Assembly (NCBI RefSeq): GCF_001189235.2 | Contig: NZ_LFIP02000001.1 | Coordinates: forward strand, 434,001-498,000 | Reading direction: 5' to 3' | From: Bradyrhizobium embrapense | Lineage (GTDB): Bacteria; Pseudomonadota; Alphaproteobacteria; Rhizobiales; Xanthobacteraceae | Length of the DNA stretch: 64,000 nt | In this document: in pieces, positions 46,113 through 54,062 of the stretch | Position numbering within the stretch: the stretch's first letter is position 1 | How the letters are laid out: every line of letters begins with the position of its first letter | Notes under the pieces: model-generated | The model's database searches: none | What the model was told of the DNA's origin: nothing | What the model saw: only the letters and a program-made list of their open reading frames with translations | Translations under genes and position numbers: made by a program

Positions 46113-46379
46113 ATGCTACGCAAATTATCGCTCGCTGCCGTTGCCGCAATTTCGCTCGGTGCCGCCGCGCTCGCCCCGACCTCCGCCTCGGCCTGGGGTG
46201 GCTGGCATGGCGGCTGGCACGGTGGATGGCACCACGGCTGGTGGGGCGGCCCGCGCGTCATCGTCGGAGGCCCGGCCTATTATGGCGGATACGGCTATGG
46301 CTATGGCGGCTGCTATGTCCGCCGCGTCGTGCCGACCCCGTGGGGTCCGCGCTGGCGCCTGGTCAACCGCTGCTACTGA
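46113..46379 (+). CDS. His/Trp/Gly-rich small exported protein
   Basis: 88 residues. A signal peptide (MLRKLSLAAVAAISLGAAAL then PTSASA) precedes a short mature part beginning WGGWHGGWHGGWHHGWWGG, in which GGWH recurs, then Gly/Tyr repeats (YYGGYGYGYGG) and a basic C-terminus CYVRRVVPTPWGPRWRLV with two Cys. The repeated His could bind Cu, Ni or Zn in the periplasm. GAGGAGACG gives a strong start and a strong terminator follows at 46416. Similar short GYG/GWH-rich exported proteins occur in rhizobia; function unknown. Confidence 0.8.
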   Translation: MLRKLSLAAVAAISLGAAALAPTSASAWGGWHGGWHGGWHHGWWGGPRVIVGGPAYYGGYGYGYGGCYVRRVVPTPWGPRWRLVNRCY

Positions 46380-46415
46380 TCCATCCGTTCTGTCGACTGC
46401 TCCCCCAACTGACTC

Positions 46416-46443
46416 AGCCCCGGCCTCGCGCCGGGGCTTTTTT
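46416..46443 (+). terminator. Rho-independent terminator
   Basis: AGCCCCGGC and GCCGGGGCT form a 9-bp perfect stem with a 5-nt loop, followed by six T. It ends the transcript of the His/Trp/Gly-rich protein gene. Confidence 0.92.
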
Positions 46444-46604
46444 CATGCCCGCAGGGGAACCGGCCGCGTGACGCCGCTCACCACCACCCCAAGGCGAGAG
46501 TAAGGCGGCGCGGAAACCAAATTCAGGGTCGCGACTTGTCATGGCAAGAATTTATTCGAATACGCGAGGTGGAACTCGCCAACAACCATACCAAGAGATC
46601 GACC

Positions 46605-46787
46605 ATGACGATGCCCATGACCCAGATCGAAAATGATCCCGATCAGATGGATCACAAGACCTGCCGTTACATCTGCGACGCCGTGGGTGAACGGCTACAG
46701 CAAAGCATGCGGCCAGAGCCCGCGCTGTCCTCCCGCCTGCAGCAGCTCCTGGACGAGATGCAACGACGCGAAGCCGATCGCCATTAA
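46605..46787 (+). CDS. Small hypothetical protein, 60 aa
   Basis: 60 residues, acidic and helical: MTMPMTQIENDPDQMDHKTC, then YICDAVGERLQQSM and RLQQLLDEMQRREADRH. No signal peptide or membrane segment. AAGAGA before the ATG is a modest ribosome site; an in-frame ATG at 46536 would add 23 residues. High third-position G/C supports coding. I recall similar short proteins in Bradyrhizobium but no name. Confidence 0.6.
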   Translation: MTMPMTQIENDPDQMDHKTCRYICDAVGERLQQSMRPEPALSSRLQQLLDEMQRREADRH

Positions 46788-46894
46788 TGCCATTTAATGT
46801 TAGAGGCTGACCAGCAGCCAATTTGCGCTTTTGCAACAGCTACCCGGAGAGATTTACGGGTTGCGTTTCGCAGCGGGTCCGGTGACAACGCTGC

Positions 46895-48757
46895 ATGCTC
46901 TCCATCACTGACATTTCAGTCCGGATCGCCGGGCGGCTGTTGATTGATCACAGCTCTGTGCAAATCGCGCCCGGCGCGCGGGTCGGATTTGTCGGCCGTA
47001 ACGGCGTCGGCAAGTCGACGCTGTTTCATGCCATCCGGGGCGACCTCCCGATCGAGAGCGGCAGCATCGCGCTGCCGCCGCGGTGGCGGATCGGCAGCCT
47101 TGCGCAGGAAGCGCCTGACGGCCCCGAAAGCCTGATCAACGTCGTGCTGAAGGCCGATCTGGAGCGCGACGCGCTGCTGCGCGAGGCCGAGACCGCGCAC
47201 GATCCGCACCGGATCGCCGAGATCCAGACCCGGCTGGTCGACATCGACGCCCACTCCGCCCCTGCCCGCGCCGCGGCGATCCTCGCCGGCCTCGGCTTCT
47301 CGACATCGGACCAGGCACGGCCGTGTGCGGAATTTTCCGGCGGCTGGCGCATGCGCGTGGCGCTGGCGGCGACGCTGTTCTCCGCGCCCGATCTGTTGCT
47401 GCTGGACGAGCCGACCAACTATCTCGATCTCGAGGGCACGTTGTGGCTCGAGAACCACCTCGCCAACTACCCGCGCACGGTGATCGTGATCAGCCATGAC
47501 CGCGATCTCCTCGACACTTCGGTTGATCAGATCCTGCACCTCGATCGCGGCAAGCTCACGCTCTACAAGGGCACCTACTCCTCGTTCGAGGAGCAGCGCG
47601 CCGCGCGCGAATTGCTCGACGCCAAGCACGCCAAGCGGCAGGCCGATGAACGCAAGCGCCTGCAGGACTTCGTCGACCGCTTCAAGGCCAAGGCCTCCAA
47701 GGCGCGGCAGGCGCAATCGCGCGTCAAGATGCTGGAGCGGATGAAACCGATCACCGCGCTGGTGACCCAGGACGTTCGCGAGATTTCGTTCCCGGCGCCG
47801 GAGAAGCTGCTGTCGCCGCCGATCATCGCGGTCGATGACGTCTCGGTTGGCTACGAGCCGGGCAAGCCCGTGCTCAACCGCGTGACGCTGCGCGTCGACA
47901 CCGACGACCGCATCGCGCTGTTGGGCGCCAACGGCAACGGCAAGTCGACGCTGGTCAAGCTGCTGGCGGGCAAGCTCGCGCCGTTCACCGGCAGGATCAC
48001 GCGGGCGGATAAACTGTCGGTCGGCTATTTCGCCCAGCATCAGGTCGACGAGCTCAATCTCGACGGCTCGCCCTATGATCACATCCGCAAGCTGATGCCC
48101 GAGGCGCCGGAGAGCAAGGTGCGCGGCCGCGTCGGCGCGATCGGCTTCTCCGGCAAGGCCGGCGACACGCTGGTGAAGAGCCTGTCGGGCGGCGAGAAGG
48201 CGCGGCTGCTGCTCGGGCTGGCGACGTTCTACGCCCCCAACATGATCATCCTGGACGAGCCGACCAACCATCTCGACATCGACAGCCGCGCGGCACTGGC
48301 GGAGGCGATCAACGAATTTCCCGGCGCCATCATGATGGTCTCGCACGATCGCTACCTGATCGAGGCCTGCGCCGACCGCCTGTGGGTCGTGGCTAACCAG
48401 ACCGTGACGGCATATGACGGCGATCTCGACGACTATCGACGCATGATCCTGTCGGCCAATGACGGACGGACCGTGTCGCGTGAGCGCGTCAAGGAGCCGG
48501 CACGGCCGGAACGCGCCCGCAATGAGAAGCGCGCTTCACCGAGGCAGCGCGTCGCACAGGCCGAGAGCGAGATCGAGCGCATCAACGGCATCATCGCCAA
48601 GATCGATACCGCGCTCGCGCTGCCCGATATTTTCACCCGCGATCCCAAACAGGCCGCACAGCTGACCAAGGCGCGCGCCGGCGCCGAGAGCGCGTTGCAA
48701 CGCGCCGAGGAGGAATGGCTGGAAGCGAGTTCCGAGCTCGACGAAGCCGCAAACTAG
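46895..48757 (+). CDS. ABC-F family ATP-binding protein
   Basis: 620 residues with two ABC domains and no membrane part, the ABC-F layout (Uup/YheS-like), acting on ribosomes rather than as a transporter. Domain 1: GRNGVGKST, FSGGWRMRVAL, LLLLDEPTNYLD. Domain 2: GANGNGKST, LSGGEKARLLLG, MIILDEPTNHLDID. The linker between domains is helical and charged (KRQADERKRLQDFVDRFKAK), and the C-terminus is a coiled coil (RVAQAESEIERINGIIAKID). The exact subfamily is not assigned. The ribosome site is weak. Confidence 0.94.
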   Translation: MLSITDISVRIAGRLLIDHSSVQIAPGARVGFVGRNGVGKSTLFHAIRGDLPIESGSIALPPRWRIGSLAQEAPDGPESLINVVLKADLERDALLREAETAHDPHRIAEIQTRLVDIDAHSAPARAAAILAGLGFSTSDQARPCAEFSGGWRMRVALAATLFSAPDLLLLDEPTNYLDLEGTLWLENHLANYPRTVIVISHDRDLLDTSVDQILHLDRGKLTLYKGTYSSFEEQRAARELLDAKHAKRQADERKRLQDFVDRFKAKASKARQAQSRVKMLERMKPITALVTQDVREISFPAPEKLLSPPIIAVDDVSVGYEPGKPVLNRVTLRVDTDDRIALLGANGNGKSTLVKLLAGKLAPFTGRITRADKLSVGYFAQHQVDELNLDGSPYDHIRKLMPEAPESKVRGRVGAIGFSGKAGDTLVKSLSGGEKARLLLGLATFYAPNMIILDEPTNHLDIDSRAALAEAINEFPGAIMMVSHDRYLIEACADRLWVVANQTVTAYDGDLDDYRRMILSANDGRTVSRERVKEPARPERARNEKRASPRQRVAQAESEIERINGIIAKIDTALALPDIFTRDPKQAAQLTKARAGAESALQRAEEEWLEASSELDEAAN

Positions 48758-48793
48758 ATTTGATCCGCCGGACGGAGCTGCGGCGAAAATGCC

Positions 48794-49333
48794 CTAACCG
48801 TGCGCGGTCTTTTTCTTCTTCGGCTTCGCGGGCTTCGGCTCGGGCGCAGCATCCGGGCCACGCTCGACCGATGTCAGGCGCCCCGAATTGAACGTGTAGA
48901 TGCCGGCGCGCGCGCCGCGCGACCAGGTCACGACCGCGACGCGCTCGCCGCCCGGCGCGCTGGACAGGTTCACGCTGTCGGGGGCGCCGATGCCGCGCAC
49001 GACGTCGCATTCGGTGTGGCCGAGTGCGACGCTGCCGCCGGTCGGCTGCGGCGGCGCACCGGGCGCCTGCGCGTTGGCGTCAGCGGCACCCGCGGGCGGC
49101 GCCATGCCGGGACAGCTTCCGTCGGCGCTGACGAGATCGTCGTTGGTCACCGGCTTGTCCGGCGTCAGCGGCGGCGATTCGATCGAGATGTTGCGGATGA
49201 ACACCCGTCCAGGGCGCGAGAACCAATCCGCGTCACGCGAAAAGATGTCGGATGCGCTCGAGCAGCCGGCAAGGCCAGGTGCAAGCACCAGCAACGCCAG
49301 CAGCGACTTCCGACTGAATGTTCCGTCTCGCAC
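48794..49333 (-). CDS. Lipoprotein, hypothetical, about 179 aa
   Basis: A lipoprotein signal with the lipobox LAGC at about residue 24 (LLALLVLAPGLAGCSS). A Pro/Ala-rich middle follows, then a compact segment GHTECDVVRGIGAPDSVNLS and AVVTWSRGARAGIYTFNSGR that recalls the small SmpA/BamE-type fold, and a Lys-rich tail. GTG at 49333 is chosen because AGGAG lies 11 bases upstream; TTG at 49342 sits too near. Function unknown; a BamE-like role is only a guess. Confidence 0.7.
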   Translation of the reverse strand: MRDGTFSRKSLLALLVLAPGLAGCSSASDIFSRDADWFSRPGRVFIRNISIESPPLTPDKPVTNDDLVSADGSCPGMAPPAGAADANAQAPGAPPQPTGGSVALGHTECDVVRGIGAPDSVNLSSAPGGERVAVVTWSRGARAGIYTFNSGRLTSVERGPDAAPEPKPAKPKKKKTAHG

Positions 49334-49457
49334 GATCGACAAGGCTCCTCATCCCTCTACCTAAGGGCTTGTCCGAACATCACTTTGCGGCATGACCGTG
49401 ACCCGCCCCAAGCCCCGTCTCAGGAAACGTCGAATTATCATTAATTAGTCGATATCG

Positions 49458-49910
49458 CTATTGGCGCCGCTGCCAGCGTCCCCGCTCGTCGGTCTGCCAA
49501 TAGGTGACCTCGAAGCCGCGTGCCTTGCAAGCGGTCCAGCTCTCCCGCGCCGAAGCTACCGCGTCCGGGTCGTCGCCGTTGAACACCAGGACGATCCGCT
49601 CGTAGCTGTCGCAGTCGGCCGGGAGCGCCGCATTGTCGACCAGGAACCGGACATTGGCCCGATTCGGATTGCCCTCCTCGATCGACAGGAGGATCGGCTG
49701 ATCCTGCGCGTCGGCAACGCGGGAGCTCGCATGCGGCAGGAACGAATCGTCGCTGTAGGTCCACAAATGCGCGTCGAGCGTCTCGGCGCGCTCCTGCGAC
49801 GTCGATTGTACGACCACCCGCCAGCCGCGCTCGAGCGACTTCTCGAGCAGCGGCGGCAGCACGCTCTCCAGCGTCATGTTCTGCAGATGGTAGAACAGAA
49901 CCTCGGTCAT
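49458..49910 (-). CDS. holC: DNA polymerase III chi subunit
   Basis: 150 residues, HolC, which links the clamp loader to single-strand-binding protein. The opening EVLFYHLQNMTLESVLPPLL and the late YERIVLVFNGDDPDAV and EVTYWQTDERGRW are typical. It begins 15 bp after the pepA stop on the same strand, the usual pepA-holC arrangement. Confidence 0.92.
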   Translation of the reverse strand: MTEVLFYHLQNMTLESVLPPLLEKSLERGWRVVVQSTSQERAETLDAHLWTYSDDSFLPHASSRVADAQDQPILLSIEEGNPNRANVRFLVDNAALPADCDSYERIVLVFNGDDPDAVASARESWTACKARGFEVTYWQTDERGRWQRRQ

Positions 49911-49925
49911 GCTCCGGCCGATACT

Positions 49926-51431
49926 CTATGATTTCCTGGCTTCATAATATTCGGAGACGAGCCGATCGAGCAGCCGGACGCCGTAACCCGAGCCCCAGCT
50001 CTGATTGATCTCGGTCTTCGGCGCGCCCATCGCGGTGCCGGCGATATCGAGATGAGCCCAGGGCGTGCCGTCGACGAAACGCTGCAGGAATTGCGCCGCC
50101 GTGATCGAGCCGCCATTGCGTCCGCCGGTGTTCTTCATGTCGGCGAATTGCGAGTCGATCTGCTTGTCGTATTCGGGACCGAGCGGCATGCGCCAGACTT
50201 TCTCACCGGTCTCCAGACCGACCTTGGTGAGGCGCTCGGCGAGCTCGTCATTGTTGGAGAACAGGCCGGCGTGATCGGTGCCGAGCGCGACCATGATCGC
50301 GCCGGTCAGCGTTGCGAGATCGACCATGAATTTCGGCTTGCACTTCTTGGCGACGTACCAGAGCACGTCGGCGAGCACGAGGCGCCCCTCGGCGTCGGTG
50401 TTGATGATCTCGATGGTCTGGCCGGACATCGAGGTGACGATGTCGCCCGGACGCTGCGCGTTGCCGTCGGGCATGTTCTCGACGAGCCCGATGGCGCCGA
50501 CCACGTTGACGCGGGCCTTGCGCGCCGCCAGCGCGTGCATCAGCCCGACCACACAGGCCGCACCGCCCATGTCACCCTTCATATCCTCCATGCCGCCGGC
50601 CGACTTGATCGAGATGCCGCCGGTGTCGAAACAGACGCCCTTGCCGACGAATGCGACCGGCGCCTCGCTCTTCTTGCCGCCGTTCCAGCGCATGATCACG
50701 GTGCGGCTGGGCCGGACCGAGCCTTGCCCGACGCCGAGCAGCGCGCCCATGCCGAGCTTGGTCATCGCCTTGACGTCGAGCACCTCGACGGTGACGCCGA
50801 GCTTGCGCAACTGGCTGGCGCGGCGCGCGAACTCCTCGGGGTACAGCACGTTCGGCGGCTCGTTGACGAGCTCACGCGCGAGGTTCACGCCATCGACGAT
50901 GGACGATTCGGGCGCAAACGCCTTCCTGGCAGACGCGACGTCGTCGACCGCGATCGAGACATCGGCCTGCACGGTGCCGTCCTCGCCGTCCTTCTTCTTG
51001 GTCTTGTAGCGGTCGAACTTATAGGCGCGCAGCCGGATACCGGTGGCGATCGCGGCCGCCTGGTCAGCTGTCATCGCCGCATCGGGCAGTTCGGCGATGA
51101 TGGTCATCGCGCCGCTGCCGGCGTTCAACTTGCCGGCCGCCACGCCGCCGAATTTGAGCAGATCCTTCTCCTTCAGCTCGGCCGCCTTGTCGGTGCCGAT
51201 CACGATCAGCCGGTCGACCTTGATTCCCTCTGGCGCCAGGATATCCAGGGCCGCCCCGCTCTTACCCTTGAACTGGTTGGCTGCCGCGGCGCGCTTGACC
51301 GTCTCGGCGGCAGCTCCCAGCGCCTTCCGGGTGGCGGTTCCCAGCTTCAATTGCTGATCGCAGAAGGCAACCAGAATGCCGCGGGCAGGCGCGGAGAACG
51401 GGACAAAGCCGACCTTGACGGCGTCGGACAT
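49926..51431 (-). CDS. pepA: Leucyl aminopeptidase
   Basis: 501 residues, the M17 leucine aminopeptidase, a hexameric two-metal exopeptidase. The C-terminal catalytic domain includes [17 protein letters not shown] and the signature [12 protein letters not shown], with metal ligands Asp and Glu. GGAGGATTTTCCT precedes the ATG at 51431. In some bacteria PepA also binds DNA; this is not tested here. It is co-oriented with holC. Confidence 0.96.
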   Translation of the reverse strand: MSDAVKVGFVPFSAPARGILVAFCDQQLKLGTATRKALGAAAETVKRAAAANQFKGKSGAALDILAPEGIKVDRLIVIGTDKAAELKEKDLLKFGGVAAGKLNAGSGAMTIIAELPDAAMTADQAAAIATGIRLRAYKFDRYKTKKKDGEDGTVQADVSIAVDDVASARKAFAPESSIVDGVNLARELVNEPPNVLYPEEFARRASQLRKLGVTVEVLDVKAMTKLGMGALLGVGQGSVRPSRTVIMRWNGGKKSEAPVAFVGKGVCFDTGGISIKSAGGMEDMKGDMGGAACVVGLMHALAARKARVNVVGAIGLVENMPDGNAQRPGDIVTSMSGQTIEIINTDAEGRLVLADVLWYVAKKCKPKFMVDLATLTGAIMVALGTDHAGLFSNNDELAERLTKVGLETGEKVWRMPLGPEYDKQIDSQFADMKNTGGRNGGSITAAQFLQRFVDGTPWAHLDIAGTAMGAPKTEINQSWGSGYGVRLLDRLVSEYYEARKS

Positions 51432-51801
51432 AGGAAAATCCTCCAAAACTCAGGGTGTTGCTCGGGCCTGAGGCGGCCCTTCCGGCACGCGGGGGTGAGC
51501 ATTGCGATGGCGGTCCGGGGCGACCCGGACCAAGCTTCCGATACATTATGACCCGCGGGCTGCGCCGCTGCCAAGCACCGGAGTGGCCGGAAGGCCACAA
51601 AAGCGATTAATTAACCATAAATTAAGCGCGCCTTGGCCCGGCCATTTTGTTGACGGATCAAAGGGATGGTAGTGAGATTGTGAACAGAGAGTGAGCCGGA
51701 CGAGTCCGCGGCTCGACCATAGGGGAACCCGGGTTGACGGGATTGGTCGAAAGCCGTGCGTCTGGTTGCGTGCAGGGGTCTTTGGGGGTCGTGCGGTAGC
51801 G
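51432..51801. other. Shared promoter region of pepA and lptF
   Basis: 370 bp with no gene. It contains the CtrA-type site listed separately, and a TTGACG (51650-51655) that could be a -35 element for the lpt operon with a weak -10 about 17 bases on. A second TTGACG lies nearer the lptF start. Confidence 0.55.
51611..51625. promoter_or_regulatory. CtrA-type binding site TTAA-N7-TTAA
   Basis: TTAACCATAAATTAA: an exact full CtrA site (TTAA, seven bases, TTAA), including the preferred TTAACCAT half. It is 177 bp upstream of lptF and 180 bp upstream of pepA. CtrA is the essential cell-cycle response regulator of alphaproteobacteria. Binding here is inference. Confidence 0.65.
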
Positions 51802-52968
51802 ATGGGGTCGATCGACAAGTACATCTTCAAAACGACGCTGGCGTCGTTTGCGCTTGTCCTGGTCAGCCTTACCGGCGTGATCTGGATTACGCAGGCGTTG
51901 CGCGGCATCGACCTGATGACCAGCCAGGGTCAGACCATCCTCACCTTCCTCGGCATCACCGGCCTCGTGATCCCGGCTTTGGTCCTGATCATCGCCCCGA
52001 TCGCGCTGATGATCGCGATCTCGCACACGCTGAACAAGCTCGCGACCGACTCCGAAATCATCGTGATGAACGCGGCGGGCTTCTCGCCGTTCCGGCTGTT
52101 CCGACCGTTCTTCTTCGCCACCTGCGTGGTGGCGGCGCTGGTCGCCTTCATCGGCGCCTATCTCGCCCCCGACGGCATGCGCCGGATCAAGCAGTGGGAC
52201 GCCGAGATCACCGCCGACGTGCTGACCAACATCCTGCAGCCCGGCCGCTTCGCCCAGCTCGATCAGAACCTGACGATCCGGATCCGTGAGCGCCTGCCCG
52301 GCGGCGTGCTCGGCGGCGTTTTCGTCGACGATCGGCGCGATCCGCAGCAGCGCGTCACCATCGTCGCCGACCATGGCACCGTGCTGAAGAACGAGAGCGG
52401 TTCATACCTCGTGCTGGAAGACGGCAATCTCGAGCGATTCGAGGTCGGCAAGCGCGACCCGACGCTGGTGGTGTTTCAGCGCTACGCCTTCGACATGTCG
52501 AAATTCTCGCAGGGCCGCGACGTCACGCTCGGCATTCGCGAGCGCTACCTCTGGGAATTGATGTGGCCGGACGAGAACGACCAGACCTATCAGCAGCTGG
52601 CGGGCCAGTTCTTCGCCGAGCTGCATGATCGCTTCATGGCGCCGATCTATCCGTTCGCGTTCGCAGCCCTCACCTTCGCCTTCCTCGGCGCACCGCGCAC
52701 CACGCGGCAAAGCCGCAATTTCTCGATCGGCGGCTCGGTGTTTGCGGTGTTCGGCCTGCGCATGGTCGGATTCGCCTGCTCGGTCATGGCGGTGAAGACG
52801 CCGCTGGCGGCGCTGGTGCAATACCTGATGCTGTTCGCCGGCATCGGCGTCGGGATCTGGATGATCGTCGGCGGCGTGGTCGTCGAACCGCCGCCGGCGC
52901 TGATGGAAGCGATCAACCGGAACAACGAGCGCATTGCGCGCCTCTTCCGGAGGCCTGCCACCGCATGA
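51802..52968 (+). CDS. lptF: LPS export ABC permease LptF
   Basis: About 388 residues with six membrane helices and a periplasmic jelly-roll domain between them. The opening GSIDKYIFKTTLASFALVL and the segment SDSEIIVMNAAGF-like ATDSEIIVMNAAGF are typical of LptF/LptG. With LptG and the ATPase LptB (encoded elsewhere) it extracts lipopolysaccharide from the inner membrane. The start ATG at 51802 gives the family N-terminus. Its stop overlaps the lptG start (ATGA). Confidence 0.95.
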   Translation: MGSIDKYIFKTTLASFALVLVSLTGVIWITQALRGIDLMTSQGQTILTFLGITGLVIPALVLIIAPIALMIAISHTLNKLATDSEIIVMNAAGFSPFRLFRPFFFATCVVAALVAFIGAYLAPDGMRRIKQWDAEITADVLTNILQPGRFAQLDQNLTIRIRERLPGGVLGGVFVDDRRDPQQRVTIVADHGTVLKNESGSYLVLEDGNLERFEVGKRDPTLVVFQRYAFDMSKFSQGRDVTLGIRERYLWELMWPDENDQTYQQLAGQFFAELHDRFMAPIYPFAFAALTFAFLGAPRTTRQSRNFSIGGSVFAVFGLRMVGFACSVMAVKTPLAALVQYLMLFAGIGVGIWMIVGGVVVEPPPALMEAINRNNERIARLFRRPATA

Positions 52969-54062
52969 GCATGGTCACAAATACGCTCGGGCGTTATTTC
53001 GCCGGCCGCTTCGTCGTCGCGGCGGTGGGCGTGTTCGCGGGCATCTTCGTGCTTCTCGTGCTGGTCGACTACATCGAGATGGTGCGCAAGACCTCGAGCC
53101 TGGTCGGGGCCTCCGCGATCACGGTCGCGGAAACCTCGCTGTTCCGCGTGCCGCAGTTGCTCGAGAAGCTGATGCCGTTCTGCGTGCTGATCGGGGCGAT
53201 GACTTGTTATCTTGCGCTGTCGCGGCGGCTGGAGCTCGTCGTCGCACGCGCTGCCGGCGTCTCGGCCTGGCAATTCATCTCGCCGGCGCTGGCCAGTGCG
53301 ATCGTGCTCGGCATCTTCGCGACCACCGCCTACAATCCGGTGTCGGCCAATCTGCGCGAACTCTCCAAGCGGATGGAGGCCGAACTGTTCGGCTCGGCGC
53401 CCGGCGGCGGCATCCAGGACGCGTCCGGCTTCTGGCTCAACCAGATCAACGACGAAGGCCAGGCGATCATCAATGCGGCGCGCAGCGAGCAGCAGGGCAT
53501 CCGGCTGACCGGCCTCACGGTGTTTCGATTCGATACGGCGCTGCAGTTCAAGGAGCGAATCGAAGCGCGCGAAGCGACGCTCGAAGAAGGCCGCTGGGCG
53601 TTCACCGGAGTACGCCGATACACCCTCGACAAGGCTCCGGTGGATCAGGACACCTTCTACCTGACGACCACCCTCACCCCGGCGCAGGTGCGCAACAGCT
53701 TCTCCACCCCCGAAACTGTGTCCTTTTGGCAACTGCCGAACTACATCCGTTCGTCGGAGAGTTCAGGGTTCGCGACGGCTGGCTATCGCTTGCAGTATCA
53801 CAAGCTCATCGCACAGCCGTTTTTGCTGGCTGCGATGGTGATGTTGGCGGCTTCTGTGAGCCTCCGCTTCTTTCGGATGGGCGGCGTGCAGAAGATGGTT
53901 TTGAGTGGCGTGGGCGCAGGCTTTCTGCTCTACGTGCTGTCGAAAGTAACTGAAGATTTGAGCAAGGCTGAGTTGATGCATCCCATCGCTGCGGCGTGGT
54001 TGCCTGTCGTTGTGGGTAGCCTCACCGGTTTCTTGGCCTTGTTGTACCAGGAGGACGGGTAG
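52965..54062 (+). CDS. lptG: LPS export ABC permease LptG
   Basis: 365 residues with the same six-helix and jelly-roll layout as LptF. Visible are GRYFAGRFVVAAVGVFAGIF, the cytoplasmic coupling region SRRLELVVARAAGVSAWQFI and late membrane segments ending VVGSLTGFLALLYQEDG. It pairs with LptF and LptB to power LPS transport. It overlaps lptF by 4 bp and lptD by 1 bp, so translation is coupled. Confidence 0.95.
   Translation: MSMVTNTLGRYFAGRFVVAAVGVFAGIFVLLVLVDYIEMVRKTSSLVGASAITVAETSLFRVPQLLEKLMPFCVLIGAMTCYLALSRRLELVVARAAGVSAWQFISPALASAIVLGIFATTAYNPVSANLRELSKRMEAELFGSAPGGGIQDASGFWLNQINDEGQAIINAARSEQQGIRLTGLTVFRFDTALQFKERIEAREATLEEGRWAFTGVRRYTLDKAPVDQDTFYLTTTLTPAQVRNSFSTPETVSFWQLPNYIRSSESSGFATAGYRLQYHKLIAQPFLLAAMVMLAASVSLRFFRMGGVQKMVLSGVGAGFLLYVLSKVTEDLSKAELMHPIAAAWLPVVVGSLTGFLALLYQEDG

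Noticed and set aside
46788..46805. TTAA-N6-TTAA near 46790 as a CtrA site
   Set aside because: The spacing is six, not seven, bases, and the sequence TTAATGCCATTTAA lacks the TTAACCAT half.
46916..48346. A 476-codon minus-strand frame opposite the ABC-F gene
   Set aside because: The plus strand has two clear ABC domains. The opposite frame is rich in Arg and His without any domain, so is a shadow.
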